From Sulfitobacter geojensis (GTDB lineage Bacteria > Pseudomonadota > Alphaproteobacteria > Rhodobacterales > Rhodobacteraceae): 64,000 nt of DNA. The translations under genes were made by a program, and so were the position numbers. Positions within the stretch are counted from its first letter, which is position 1, and every line of letters begins with the position of its first letter. Under the pieces are notes generated by a model. It had not been told where the DNA came from and searched no databases. It saw nothing but the letters and a program-made list of their open reading frames with translations. Shown here piece by piece: positions 25,104 to 34,760 of the stretch. The stretch lies in NCBI RefSeq assembly GCF_000622325.1, contig NZ_JASE01000005.1:1302001-1366000 (forward strand). Reading direction: 5' to 3'.

Positions 25104-26755
25104 GCAATTGTGTCCGCGCGGCCGGCCTGCCGTCCCGAGAAGATGCATCCGCCCAAGAACGTCCCTTCAAGCGCGTTGTAGCCGTGATAACCGCCACCGC
25201 CAAACCCCGCGACTTCGCCCGCTGCAAATAGACCCGGAATCACAGCACCCGATGTATCCAACATCTGACTGTTGAGGTCGGTTTGCAGACCGCCAAGCGT
25301 TTTGCGCGTGATGATGTTGAGTTTCACACCGATCAATGGACCATTCGCCGGATCAAGGATTTTATGCGGCTTTGCCGTCCGCTGATAACGGTCACCTTTG
25401 TAATTGCGCGCGGCGTGGATCGCCATCATCTGCACGTCTTTCGTGAACGGGTTATCTACCTGCGCATCGCGTGCGCGAATTTCGGCTTCGATCTTGTCGA
25501 GCGACAACAAATCGCCCGGGGTCAGGCCGTTCATCTTTGCAATCAGTTCGCGCAGCGTATCCGCCACAACAAAGTTTTCCCCATGCTCTTTGAACGCCTC
25601 GACAGCGGGGGTCGCAGCCTTGTTGAAGATGCGCTGCTTCAGGACTTCCTTCCATGATTTATCACGGAAGTCGGGGTTCTGCTCGGAGCCCGAAAGGGCG
25701 AATTCTTTTTTGACGATCTTCTGTGTCGTGATGAACCATGAATAATCAAAACCCGTATCTTGGATCATCTTCAATGTGCCAAGGCTGTCAAAGCCGGGCA
25801 ATCCGGGGGGCGGGAAGCGATTTCCGTTGGCATCAAACCACATCGACGACGGCCCTGGCAAAATGCGAATGCCATGGTTTGGCCAGATCGGGTCCCAGTT
25901 TTTAACGCCCTCGCAATAGTGCCACATGCGGTCCGCGTTGATCAGGTTGCCCCCCGCCGCCTGACTGATTGAAACCATACGTCCGTCAACATGTGCCGGC
26001 ACGCCGGCCACCATTTCCTTTGGCGGCTGGCCTAACCGATCCACCGGCCAGCTTTTGCGTACCAGATCAAAATCGCCGCCGATCCCGCCGGACGTCACAA
26101 TCACCGACGCGGCGCGTAACTCGAAATCTCCTACGATGTCGCGGTTGGTCTTTTGACCGCGTTGCGCTGTGTCAGGGGCCAGAATTTCACCTGCGACACC
26201 TTTGGCGGCACCATTTTCCATGATGATGTTGGAGCAGCGGTGCCGGAATTTCAGGGCGATACGTCCGGCCGCTTCGTGCTCACGTACGCGTCTTTCAAAC
26301 GGTTCTTGCGTGCCGGGGCCCACGCCCCACGTCAGATGGAACCGCGGCACCGAATTGCCGTGACCTGACCCAAAACTGCCGCCGCGTTCAGCCCAACCCA
26401 CAATGGGGAACCAACGCATGCCCTGTTCATATAGCCAAGGGCGCATTTCGCCTGCGGCAAAGTCAACATAGGCCTCTGCCCATTTGCGCGGCCACATATC
26501 TTCTGGGCGATCAAACTGTGCGCTGCCCATCCAGTCTTGCAGGGCCAACTCACGTGAATCGCACACGCCCATGCGGCGTTGTTCGGGGGTATCAATCAGA
26601 CACAATCCGCCGAGCGACCAAAAGGCTTGTCCGCCCAGAAAACCCTCGGGTTCCTGATCAATAATCGTGACCGATTTCCCGCGATCAGCCAGTTCTGCAG
26701 CGGCGACCAAACCGGCCAGCCCGCCGCCCACAATGATGACATCAGAGGTTTCCAT
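25100..26755 (-). CDS. FAD-binding dehydrogenase (3-ketosteroid dehydrogenase-like family)
   Basis: A 551-residue flavoprotein of the FAD_binding_2 type. The GGGLAGLVAAAEL motif is at residues 10-22. GQAFWSLGGL, GGIGGDFDLVRK and the C-terminal AAGEVAGFGGGGYHGYNALEG complete the site. It matches the broad group annotated FAD-binding dehydrogenase, related to 3-ketosteroid delta-1-dehydrogenase and fumarate reductase flavoproteins. AGGAGA precedes the start. It follows the BASS transporter gene by 14 bp, so the transported compound (steroid, bile-acid-like or organic acid) may be its substrate. Confidence 0.82.
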   Translation of the reverse strand: METSDVIIVGGGLAGLVAAAELADRGKSVTIIDQEPEGFLGGQAFWSLGGLCLIDTPEQRRMGVCDSRELALQDWMGSAQFDRPEDMWPRKWAEAYVDFAAGEMRPWLYEQGMRWFPIVGWAERGGSFGSGHGNSVPRFHLTWGVGPGTQEPFERRVREHEAAGRIALKFRHRCSNIIMENGAAKGVAGEILAPDTAQRGQKTNRDIVGDFELRAASVIVTSGGIGGDFDLVRKSWPVDRLGQPPKEMVAGVPAHVDGRMVSISQAAGGNLINADRMWHYCEGVKNWDPIWPNHGIRILPGPSSMWFDANGNRFPPPGLPGFDSLGTLKMIQDTGFDYSWFITTQKIVKKEFALSGSEQNPDFRDKSWKEVLKQRIFNKAATPAVEAFKEHGENFVVADTLRELIAKMNGLTPGDLLSLDKIEAEIRARDAQVDNPFTKDVQMMAIHAARNYKGDRYQRTAKPHKILDPANGPLIGVKLNIITRKTLGGLQTDLNSQMLDTSGAVIPGLFAAGEVAGFGGGGYHGYNALEGTFLGGCIFSGRQAGRADTIA

Positions 26756-26769
26756 TGAATTTCTCCTGC

Positions 26770-27630
26770 TTAGTCCAAGCGACGATAGATAAAAATGACC
26801 GGTATCAGGATCACGTACATCAAGATGCTATACACAGCCGACGGTAACGAATAGGGGCCAAAGCCTTCCGCGCCGCCGATAATGATCGCGGCAATCGCAA
26901 TGCCCAAGGTGCCGTTCTGAATGCCGGTCTCGATCGAGACAGTTTTGCATTCGTTCAGGCTCCGGCCAAGCAAACGGGGCACAAAGAACCCGATCGTGGT
27001 GAGAACCACCACAAGTACCAATGACGCTGGCCCTAGCGCTGGCAGGTTAGCGACGAAAGCATCCCAGTTTGATGCCAAGGCTGCGAAGATGATGATGATG
27101 AATAGCACCGTCGCAATCCGTGTCAGCGTCGGTTCGATCCGCGTCATCGTATCAGGTGCCAAGCGGCGAACCCCCAGCGCCAGGAGAATGGGCACCACAG
27201 TCAGCAGAAACATCGTGAACGCAGTCGAGGCAATGTCGAGATCCGGCGCGTCTGCCCCTAGAAATGTCATAAGCGCAAAGCTAATGATGATTGGCACCGT
27301 CACAACGCTCGCCAGGCTGATAACAGCGGTCAGGGAAACCGACAGCGCAACATCACCCTTTGCCAAGCGCGAGATGATGTTGCTCGTGACACCGCCAGGG
27401 CAGGCGGCGAGGATCATAAAGCCGACCGCCAGTTCGCCGGAAATCCCAAAGGCCCTCATGACAAAGTATGCCGCGACCGGCAGCAGAATAATCTGATGCA
27501 TGGCACCGATCAGAAACGCGACAGGTCTTTGTCCGACACGCAGAAAATCCGCGCCGGTCAGCCCGACCCCAAGTGAAAACATGATAAAGGCCAGCCCAAG
27601 TGGCAGCACCACCGATATTAATATGTCCAC
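26770..27630 (-). CDS. BASS-family (bile acid:Na+ symporter-like) transporter
   Basis: About 286 residues with nine or ten hydrophobic helices and the conserved AACPGGVTSNIISRLAKGD (crossover helix) and ETGIQNGTLGIAIA segments of the BASS family. I chose GTG at 27630 because GGGAGGT lies six bases upstream. The longer frame beginning TTG at 27645 would place this ribosome site inside the gene. BASS proteins move bile acids, pantoate, pyruvate or other organic anions with sodium. Confidence 0.82.
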   Translation of the reverse strand: MDILISVVLPLGLAFIMFSLGVGLTGADFLRVGQRPVAFLIGAMHQIILLPVAAYFVMRAFGISGELAVGFMILAACPGGVTSNIISRLAKGDVALSVSLTAVISLASVVTVPIIISFALMTFLGADAPDLDIASTAFTMFLLTVVPILLALGVRRLAPDTMTRIEPTLTRIATVLFIIIIFAALASNWDAFVANLPALGPASLVLVVVLTTIGFFVPRLLGRSLNECKTVSIETGIQNGTLGIAIAAIIIGGAEGFGPYSLPSAVYSILMYVILIPVIFIYRRLD

Positions 27631-27645
27631 GTTTGCACCTCCCAA

Positions 27646-27998
27646 TGCGACTCGCTTTCGGAATCAGAATATTATTCCGTTTTTACGACAACATCTGTTT
27701 CCACGATATATCTCATGTTGAAAAGCGGGTGTTACGTCACGTTCCCAATGAACGCCTCCTTTCTCTTTGGTCGCCGTCTAAGGAAACCGCAGAAGTCTCC
27801 TTTCGCTACATCGCAAAACCGCATGTCTGGAAGTTTGCCGCTCCTTTTTTTCGGCGGCGTCTGTGGCTTGGAATGAAACACTCATTTCCGATGCCGCAAC
27901 TGGCACGGCATAACGATGCCTGCATCGACATGTATGCCCGCGCAGGATATGATTTTGTTCGGGGTCACACAGGATTAAAAAATGCGGGGGCGTAGGAT
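27646..27998. other. Intergenic region, no recognised gene
   Basis: A plus-strand frame (27600-27995) is open through here and contains stretches such as RHVPNERLLSLW, but it lacks a ribosome site and I recognise no family. The region should contain the minus-strand promoter of the BASS-dehydrogenase pair and the plus-strand promoter of the DUF900 gene. Confidence 0.4.
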
Positions 27999-29135
27999 GT
28001 GGTGATCCCACACCAAAAGGAAACGCAGGGTACTGTGCGAAGGGCAAGGGGTATTACCAAGCTCGTCGGTTTGGCACTGGTTTGTCTGACCTCGGGCTGT
28101 GCTGTCCTTGAGGATCACATCGCCTTTTCCAATGCCGCACCGGTTGGAGCAGTTCAGGAAATTTTTGTCTCCACCGGCCGTTTGCCCAGTGCTACGGATG
28201 TCGACATCAAGCAGGATCGCAGTGCGGCGGTAAAATTCGCCAAATACGAGGTGTCGATCCCGCCCACCCATGTTCTGGGACAGATCGAATGGCCCAAAGG
28301 CGTGGTTGATCTGCGGTCTGATTTTGCTGTTACCGGCGTTGAGGACCTGCGATCCAGCGCGAGAATGATCGCTGCGATCAAGGCCCAGAAAGGCGATGAA
28401 GTCGTTGTGTTTTTGCACGGCTACAACAATACCCCATCAGAAGCGCTGTATCGGTTTGCGCAGATTGGCCACGATTTCCGGATCGAAGAACCGCGCGTGC
28501 TTTTCGCGTGGCCCTCTGCCGGGACCGCCACTGGATATGTCTATGATCGTGACAGTGTATTATTCTCGCGTGACCCGCTTGCGCAGCTTTTGACGGCGAT
28601 CAGCCAGCACACGGACAAAAAAATCACTCTGATCGCACATTCGATGGGCGGGCATCTGGCGATGGAGGTTATGCGCCAACTTGCCCTCACGGGCCAGCGC
28701 AGCGTTCTACGCGACATTGGCACCGTGGTGTTACTGGCACCGGATATTGACCCGGATATCTTTCGTGCGCAGGCGCATGCCATTGGTCGTCTGCCCGATC
28801 CCTTTATCATCATGTCCAGTAGAGGAGATCGCGCACTGAACTTCTCGGCAATTCTTAACATCGGCCGTCATAAGGTTGGTGATCTAAGCCAGGCGGAAGA
28901 TGTGGCTGGATTGAATGTCACTCTTTTTGATTTCACGGCGCTGTCTGACGGATCGAACTTGGATCATCTGGTCCCCATGACCTCGCCTGCGGCGATCATG
29001 GTCCTGAGAGACCTGATTTCCTTTGGTCAACTCGCAGAACCTGATTTGTCCGCTTTCGAAATCGGCGACGATGGCGTCATAAACGCAAGACCGCCAGTCA
29101 TACCAGCGAACGCATATTCGTCGTTATCGCCGTGA
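27999..29135 (+). CDS. Lipoprotein alpha/beta hydrolase (DUF900)
   Basis: A 378-residue predicted outer- or inner-membrane lipoprotein. A signal peptide with lipobox LTSGC (Cys34) is followed by a DUF900 hydrolase domain. It has VVVFLHGYNNTP (oxyanion side), FAWPSAG, the nucleophile elbow AHSMGG, an aspartate in LLAPDIDPD, and a histidine in LDHLVPMTSP. The start is GTG at 27999; a later start would still keep the lipobox. The substrate is unknown; esterase or lipase activity is expected. Confidence 0.82.
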   Translation: MVIPHQKETQGTVRRARGITKLVGLALVCLTSGCAVLEDHIAFSNAAPVGAVQEIFVSTGRLPSATDVDIKQDRSAAVKFAKYEVSIPPTHVLGQIEWPKGVVDLRSDFAVTGVEDLRSSARMIAAIKAQKGDEVVVFLHGYNNTPSEALYRFAQIGHDFRIEEPRVLFAWPSAGTATGYVYDRDSVLFSRDPLAQLLTAISQHTDKKITLIAHSMGGHLAMEVMRQLALTGQRSVLRDIGTVVLLAPDIDPDIFRAQAHAIGRLPDPFIIMSSRGDRALNFSAILNIGRHKVGDLSQAEDVAGLNVTLFDFTALSDGSNLDHLVPMTSPAAIMVLRDLISFGQLAEPDLSAFEIGDDGVINARPPVIPANAYSSLSP

Positions 29136-29328
29136 CGCGGGGCTTGGGCCCCGCCAGACACACTCATATGCATGGTTTTTCAGACCGGGGTGACGTCGAT
29201 CGACGTGCCGGTTTTTGACTGTGCGGGTTGCAGTAAAACCTGCGTGAGGCCGGTTTACGACACCTGCGCGCCGATGCACCGTTTTGATAGGGCGATAAAA
29301 ACTGTCTTATTCGAAAAGGAGACGCAAT

Positions 29329-29619
29329 ATGACGAAACTGGGTGTAATCGCGGCCTGTGCGTTTGTCGTCTGGACAAGTGGCGCTGCCGCACAACAGATT
29401 TCAACTGGAACTGTTCGGGTGCAATCGGGTCACTTTTGCGCTGAAAACAAATGCGTTCGGTTCTCTCCTGATCTGCAATCGGTCTCCATTCAGGGCAGGC
29501 GCCCCGCATCTGTTGCCGACTATAATCTGGCGTCCAATCCGGTGATTTCAGCCGAACAGTTCAGGCAGATTTTCAGCCTTGCCTTGCGGCAGGGGGGCGT
29601 GAACGGAAATCGCGGTTGA
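29329..29619 (+). CDS. Small secreted hypothetical protein
   Basis: Ninety-six residues with a signal peptide (MTKLGVIAACAFVVWTSGAA, then AQQ). The mature part has a cysteine pair in SGHFCAENKCVRFSP that could form a disulfide. AAAAGGAGACG precedes the ATG. I do not recognise a family. Confidence 0.65.
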   Translation: MTKLGVIAACAFVVWTSGAAAQQISTGTVRVQSGHFCAENKCVRFSPDLQSVSIQGRRPASVADYNLASNPVISAEQFRQIFSLALRQGGVNGNRG

Positions 29620-29700
29620 CGGGGCCCAACGTGCCGCGCCGTTTGTCAACTTCCAGCGGTGCAATGCCCTGAGTTGGACATCGCAATGGTCCGCACCGCT

Positions 29701-29742
29701 AAAAAAAATGGCTGTCGACGCCAATTCAAGACGTCGACAGCC
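29701..29742 (-). terminator. Rho-independent terminator of the quinone oxidoreductase gene
   Basis: On the minus strand GGCTGTCGACG pairs perfectly with CGTCGACAGCC (11 bp, 11-base loop) and is followed by ATTTTTTTT. It lies 16 bp after the stop of the minus-strand oxidoreductase gene. Confidence 0.88.
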
Positions 29743-29758
29743 GCTCGTTTCGGCGCGA

Positions 29759-30745
29759 TTAGACGTCTACAACGACTTTGCCGATTGCCTTGCCACTCGC
29801 CAGGCGGTCATAGGCGCTGCTGACGTTTTCAAGGTCAAAGGTCTGTGGGTCCAGCAGCGGTTTCATTGCACCGGCGTCGACGATATCGGCCAGCTTCGCC
29901 AATATCTCGCCATGCTTTTCGCGGCCTTGGCCACTGAGCATCGGCAGCAACATGAAAATGATGTGCAGCGACAGGCCTTTGAAATGCGCAGGTGACAGGT
30001 CCAGCTCAACCAGCGCGACGGTCGATGCGATATGGGCATTCAGTTTCGCAGCCTCGAAGGAATTTGTCATATTGGCACCGCCAACCGTGTCAAAAATCAG
30101 ATCAAAGCCCGCGCCGCCCGTGTGCGCGGCGACGTAATCGGCGACCTTTTCGACGGCAAAATCGATCGGGGTCGCGCCGTAACCCTTGATGATGTCCATC
30201 TGGTTTTCGCCCGTGCCCGTTCCATAGACATCTGCACCGAAATGTTTGGCCAGCTGCACGGCAAGGTGACCAACGCCACCTGCGCCACCCTGAACCAGAA
30301 CCTTTTGGCCAGCCGCGACGCCTGCGCGTTCCAGACCCTCGTACGCTGTGATGCCAACCAGTGGCATCGCCGCCGCTTCGCGCATGGAAATCGACTTGGG
30401 CTTATGTGCAATCAACGCGGCATCGGCGAGCATATATTCGGCCAAAGCGCCCTGAAGATCGGCGAGGCCCCCCGCGCATCCGTAGACTTCGTCACCGACG
30501 GCGAATTTGGTGACGCCTTCGCCGACCGCGTCTACGACACCGGCGAAATCCATACCCAGTACCGCGGGCAGGGCAGGCGACAATGGCAAATCTGACCCCA
30601 TAGACCGGATCATCGTATCAACTGTGTTTACGCTGCTGGCCGCAATGCGGATGACAACGTGACCGGGTGTGACGGTCGGCTTGGGCAGCTCTGCGGCATC
30701 GAATTTTGCATTCTCTCCGTAGGCGGTGATTGTCATGGCTTTCAT
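29759..30745 (-). CDS. Zinc-independent quinone oxidoreductase (MDR superfamily)
   Basis: A 328-residue medium-chain dehydrogenase/reductase. The N-terminal GroES-like domain (GHVVIRIAASSVNTVDTMIR, GMDFAGVVDAVGEGV) is followed by a Rossmann domain with VQGGAGGVGHLAVQLAKHFGA at about 145-165. The zinc ligands of alcohol dehydrogenases are missing, as in quinone and enone reductases that use NADPH. AAGGAA precedes ATG 30745. A strong terminator follows, so it ends its transcript. Confidence 0.88.
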   Translation of the reverse strand: MKAMTITAYGENAKFDAAELPKPTVTPGHVVIRIAASSVNTVDTMIRSMGSDLPLSPALPAVLGMDFAGVVDAVGEGVTKFAVGDEVYGCAGGLADLQGALAEYMLADAALIAHKPKSISMREAAAMPLVGITAYEGLERAGVAAGQKVLVQGGAGGVGHLAVQLAKHFGADVYGTGTGENQMDIIKGYGATPIDFAVEKVADYVAAHTGGAGFDLIFDTVGGANMTNSFEAAKLNAHIASTVALVELDLSPAHFKGLSLHIIFMLLPMLSGQGREKHGEILAKLADIVDAGAMKPLLDPQTFDLENVSSAYDRLASGKAIGKVVVDV

Positions 30746-30903
30746 GGCGCGGTTCCTTCTTGTTGCTTTCATTAGCTTAGATATATTATTCCGGAACGCG
30801 GTAAATTGACGTGATTGCAAGTTCAGTTATCCGAATTTGAATATAATAAATCCATATTTTCAGATGCGGCGGTGCCCCTATGAAAGGGGCAAACGCCGTT
30901 AGA

Positions 30904-31692
30904 TCAGGACAGTTTTGCGGCGATCTCTTGAAGGGTTTGCATCACATCTTCACTGTGCGATTGGTTCAGCGCTGCGGCGTTTGGCTGTGCAAATTGGCCG
31001 CTGTCGTTGTCGAAGTATTTGCCGCTGGCCTCTCCGAAATCGTTCCCTAATGCCGCCTCGCGCAGGATGCCGGCACCGATGCCAAGGTCATTGCCCGCGA
31101 CGCCAAACCCTTCCTTGACCATCTTCGATGCAAGCAACGACCCGGGGTTAACCGCGATCACGGCAGGGCCATTAGGCAGATCTTTGGCCAATTCGCGGGA
31201 CCAGATCGTAATTGCCAGTTTGCTTTGCGCATAGGCGTCCATGTCGCTTAGCTGGCGTTCTCCCCGCAATGCGTCCAGATCGATTTTTGCCTGCGCGGCG
31301 GACGACAGGTTCACGATGCGGCCCTCCTTGGCGATGATCGGCAACAGCTCTTTGGTCAGCACATAGGGCGCAATGGTGTTGACCATGAACCGGATGTCAT
31401 ACCCGTCTTTTGTAATAGCCTTCGGCGCCTTTAGGATACCGGCGTTGTTCAGCAGCACATCGATCTGGCTGTGTTTCTCACGAATGGCGGCCGCCATCCC
31501 GCGTACATCACCAAGGTCTGTGAGGTCGGCAATGAATTGTTCCGTTGTGCCACCAACCTTTGCTGCCGCTGCTTTCAGTTTGTCAGGGTTGCGGCCGTGC
31601 AAAAGAACGGTATGCCCCTCTGCCGCGAGGTTTTGAGCGGTCAAAAGGCCGATGCCGTCGGTTGCGCCAGTGATCAGGATTGTCTTGGTCAT
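30904..31692 (-). CDS. SDR-family oxidoreductase (retinol dehydrogenase-like)
   Basis: A 262-residue SDR with TGATDGIGLLTAQNL, NNAGIL, catalytic Ser in NLSSAAQ and YAQSK. It resembles WWOX/retinol-dehydrogenase-like proteins. It follows the CmcJ-like gene by 34 bp, and both are transcribed away from a LysR gene, so they are probably a LysR-controlled pair. The substrate is unknown. Confidence 0.87.
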   Translation of the reverse strand: MTKTILITGATDGIGLLTAQNLAAEGHTVLLHGRNPDKLKAAAAKVGGTTEQFIADLTDLGDVRGMAAAIREKHSQIDVLLNNAGILKAPKAITKDGYDIRFMVNTIAPYVLTKELLPIIAKEGRIVNLSSAAQAKIDLDALRGERQLSDMDAYAQSKLAITIWSRELAKDLPNGPAVIAVNPGSLLASKMVKEGFGVAGNDLGIGAGILREAALGNDFGEASGKYFDNDSGQFAQPNAAALNQSHSEDVMQTLQEIAAKLS

Positions 31693-31726
31693 TTGTATCT
31701 CTTTCCGGTTTGATTTTCGGGGAAGC

Positions 31727-32512
31727 TCAGGCTGCGTACCGCACTAGGGTCCGGCTTTCGATGCTGCGCCTTACTGTGTTGATGTTTGGGTCTTCGGTCA
31801 TGTCCAAGGCACTGTGCCCGACAGAAGGTAAGCCGCGGTTGTCGTAGATGTTGAAATAAGCGACCTCATCCGGTGTCATTCTGGAAAGGTACACCCATTC
31901 GTGGTTCGGGTTGGCCGCCAATCCCATGATCTGACCGGTGCGGTCAGGATAGATGAGATCAAGCAGGATCCAATCCTGCGCAGCGATGCTTGACGGTCGG
32001 ATAAACCCAAGAGGCGCGGAATTGATCGGGGCGGCAATGGGACGCCAGACGTTGATAAACGCATGGTGACCAGTGGACCAATCGGTGGCCTTGTCTTTTC
32101 CCAAGATGTCGATCAGCCGCTGTTCGGCACCCTGCGGACTGTAATCACTGTGCACATTGCGGGCGGGTTTGCGGCTTGCATCGGGGTCGTCGACGCGAAC
32201 CGTGTGATCAAACACTACTGTTTCGGCAGCACCGATTTCGACGGCCAGCAGTTGCGCCAGTTCGGCGTCATATGTGTGTTGCCAATTCGACTGCTCGTCA
32301 AAGGACCGGATACCGGTGACTGCAGAGGCAAAGCCAACCGAATTTTCCGTGAACGGCAGGGCACCATGATGTTCGCGCACATCGGTGACGTCAACCTGCG
32401 TCGGCGCAAGCTCGGGAGATATCAGTTTGCCCTTGATCCCACCTGCATCAATCTCGAACGCCTGTCTTTCAGTTTTGTGAACGTGATAATTTACTGTTGC
32501 GCGTCGGGTCAT
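31727..32512 (-). CDS. CmcJ/AsaB-like (GA4 desaturase family) oxidoreductase
   Basis: A 261-residue protein of the CmcJ/NvfI/AsaB family. The diagnostic features are RVDDPDASRKPARNVHSDYS (His in the VHxDY motif), FINVWRPI followed by APLGF, and a late histidine in PSVGHSALDM. Related proteins occur in cephamycin 7-methoxylation and fungal tailoring pathways and resemble 2-oxoglutarate-dependent oxygenases. CAGGAGG precedes the ATG. With the SDR it may modify a small molecule. Confidence 0.75.
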   Translation of the reverse strand: MTRRATVNYHVHKTERQAFEIDAGGIKGKLISPELAPTQVDVTDVREHHGALPFTENSVGFASAVTGIRSFDEQSNWQHTYDAELAQLLAVEIGAAETVVFDHTVRVDDPDASRKPARNVHSDYSPQGAEQRLIDILGKDKATDWSTGHHAFINVWRPIAAPINSAPLGFIRPSSIAAQDWILLDLIYPDRTGQIMGLAANPNHEWVYLSRMTPDEVAYFNIYDNRGLPSVGHSALDMTEDPNINTVRRSIESRTLVRYAA

Positions 32513-32577
32513 ACGAACCTCCTGTCCCTGTGTTGAAAACAGAGATAGAACTTTCGTATGCTATATAAAGCCGCTAA

Positions 32578-32599
32578 TTTCGATTTCAGTATTTCGAAA
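32578..32599. promoter_or_regulatory. Inverted repeat in the LysR/CmcJ divergent promoter
   Basis: TTTCGA and TCGAAA arms with a 10-bp spacer lie 12 bp before the LysR start. On the other strand they overlap the probable -35 of the CmcJ gene, upstream of TATATA. The size and position suit a LysR-type recognition site that controls both directions. Confidence 0.5.
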
Positions 32600-32610
32600 A
32601 GATAGATGAT

Positions 32611-33528
32611 ATGGACACGCAAAGCCTTCGCCTTTTTGTACTCGCGAGCGAGACACTGAACATCAGCGCCGCGGGTCGCACCCTAGGCATGGCCCCCGCC
32701 GTGGCAAGCACGCGGATCGCCAAACTCGAACGCAGGGTAGGGGCGGACCTTTTGCACAGGTCAACGCGCAAGGTATCCTTGTCCTTGGACGGGCAGGCAT
32801 TTCTGCCCTACGCACGTGAAATGATTGCGCAGGAAGAAGCCGCACTTGCCGCCCTTGGCAGTGGGCGCACAAAGATCAACGGCACCCTGCGCTTTGCTGC
32901 CCCCAGTTCGTTTGCACAGCTTTACATCGCGCCCCTGTTGCCCGCGTTTATGGACAAATATCCCGACCTCAGGTTGGATTTGCATCTGTCCGACTCCCAG
33001 TTCGATTTGATCGAAGGCAGCTATGACCTCGCCCTGCGCAATTCGGTTCTGGAAGACAGCACCCTCACCGCGCGCAAACTGGCTGACGATACGCGTATCC
33101 TGTGCGCCGCGCCCGCTTATCTCGATCGCTTCGGCGCACCGGTAGAACCCGATGATCTGGGCAAGCATCGCCTGATCGCGTTCAGGGATGCCGAGGCACG
33201 AGGGCTGGTCGCGCCGGACGGAACACGCGTGGTTTTCGACCCAAAGCACGCAGCGCACTGTCTGGTCCTCAATGACGGCCTGACCCAGAAACAGCTCACG
33301 CTTGATGGTGCCGGCATCTCGATCAACTCCCTTTGGGCTGTGCATAAAGAACTGTCGAGCGGACAGTTGATCCGTGTGCTGCCCAATTTCGAAACCGCAA
33401 GCAAACCGGCGCTTTGGCTGATCTACCCGAAAAGCAATGTGGTTTCCGCCAAAGTACGCGTGTTTATGGATTTTCTGATCGAACACATCGGGCGTCGGAA
33501 CAACTGGTTCACAACCGCGCCAAGCTAG
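32611..33528 (+). CDS. LysR-family transcriptional regulator
   Basis: A 305-residue LysR protein. The N-terminal winged helix (LRLFVLASETLNISAAGRTL, VASTRIAKLERRVGADLLHR) is followed by a periplasmic-binding-like effector domain (FAAPSSFAQLYIAPLLPAF onward). It diverges from the CmcJ-SDR pair with about 98 bp between and is the likely regulator of that pair. The effector is unknown. Confidence 0.9.
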   Translation: MDTQSLRLFVLASETLNISAAGRTLGMAPAVASTRIAKLERRVGADLLHRSTRKVSLSLDGQAFLPYAREMIAQEEAALAALGSGRTKINGTLRFAAPSSFAQLYIAPLLPAFMDKYPDLRLDLHLSDSQFDLIEGSYDLALRNSVLEDSTLTARKLADDTRILCAAPAYLDRFGAPVEPDDLGKHRLIAFRDAEARGLVAPDGTRVVFDPKHAAHCLVLNDGLTQKQLTLDGAGISINSLWAVHKELSSGQLIRVLPNFETASKPALWLIYPKSNVVSAKVRVFMDFLIEHIGRRNNWFTTAPS

Positions 33529-33605
33529 GTGCGTTCTGGCAGCTTTTTGTCAACGGCGCTTCGAAAACGGCGGCCAGCAAGGCCGTACAATGGCAGGCGA
33601 AAGCG

Positions 33606-34760
33606 TTAGCGTTCCTTGATCATCGTGCGGGGGCAGAGCACCTCAAACTCGGGGGTGATATATATCAACCCTTCAAGTGTCGTCGGCCACTGTCCGGCAC
33701 CTTGGGCATCGTGCAAGACGTCTGCGGGCAGGGACGTTGCGCGGGCAAAGGCGCGTTCGGCGGGGTCGCCGACCTCTTTGATCATCACACGCAGTGCTTG
33801 GGCCATTGACAGATCAGCACCGGCAAGTGTGCCATCCGCCAACGTCAGTCGACCGTTTGCGCGCAGTATCTGACGCCCACCCAACGTGAAACTGGTGATA
33901 TCAGAGCCCGCGCAGGCCATCGCGTCAGTGACAAGAAACACCTCGGCGGGGCCTGTGTTGGCCGCAAGCGCGGCGCGGATCGTGGCGGGATGCACGTGGA
34001 TCCCATCCGCGATTAAACCGCTGGACGCACCCGGCGTGGCCAGTGTCGCGCCGACCAGTCCCGGTTCGCGGTTTGTCAGCTGGCTCATGGCGTTGAACAG
34101 ATGGGTGCTGCCACGGGCACCGGCAGCGAAGGCCGCGCAAGCCGTTGCGTAATTCGCATCGCTATGGCCGAGAAACACGATGACGCCGGCGTGGGTCAGC
34201 GCACTAATCTGGGCAGGGCTGACGCTTTCGGGGGCGATGGTCACCAAGAGGTTGGGCAGGAGGGCGGCAGCTTCAACCAGCTCTGCGCAATCGGCATCGG
34301 ACATCGGGCGGATCAATGCGGGATCATGGGCACCTTTGCGCGCCACACTCAGATGCGGGCCTTCTAAATGCAGCCCTAGAATGCCTTGTACGCCATCCGC
34401 GATTGCTGTGGTGACGGCCTTGATCGCGGCGGTGGTTTGCGCGGGCGTATCTGTGATCAATGTGGGCAGAAACGCACGGGTGCCAAGGGTCGCGTGGGCC
34501 TGCGCGATGATGCGAAGGGTTGATACAACGGGGGCGTCGTTAAACATCACGCCGCCGCCGCCGTTTACCTGAAGATCAACAAAGCCAGGCGTCAGGACGC
34601 CGCGTTCGAGCCGCCTTATGGCAGTGCCATCGGGCATGGCAGTACGTTCGATAATGACGGGCTGGCCGTTTTCCACCAGCACAGCGTGATCGTTCAGAAG
34701 GCGTACACCGTCAAAAATATCGGCCCCGACAAAAGCCTGCGCCTTGGCGTTGTCGGTCAT
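33606..34760 (-). CDS. nagA: N-acetylglucosamine-6-phosphate deacetylase
   Basis: A 384-residue amidohydrolase that removes acetate from GlcNAc-6-phosphate. It has VDLQVNGGGG, LHLEGPHLS with the metal-binding Glu, FLGHSDA, HLFNAM, LIADGIHV and the catalytic Asp in VTDAMA. The start ATG at 34760 overlaps the kinase stop (ATGA). It forms an amino-sugar recycling operon with the kinase gene. No NagB is seen nearby. Confidence 0.93.
   Translation of the reverse strand: MTDNAKAQAFVGADIFDGVRLLNDHAVLVENGQPVIIERTAMPDGTAIRRLERGVLTPGFVDLQVNGGGGVMFNDAPVVSTLRIIAQAHATLGTRAFLPTLITDTPAQTTAAIKAVTTAIADGVQGILGLHLEGPHLSVARKGAHDPALIRPMSDADCAELVEAAALLPNLLVTIAPESVSPAQISALTHAGVIVFLGHSDANYATACAAFAAGARGSTHLFNAMSQLTNREPGLVGATLATPGASSGLIADGIHVHPATIRAALAANTGPAEVFLVTDAMACAGSDITSFTLGGRQILRANGRLTLADGTLAGADLSMAQALRVMIKEVGDPAERAFARATSLPADVLHDAQGAGQWPTTLEGLIYITPEFEVLCPRTMIKER

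Noticed and set aside
27600-27995. Open plus-strand frame between the BASS and DUF900 genes
   Set aside because: It overlaps the 5' end of the BASS gene on the opposite strand, has no ribosome site and no recognised family.
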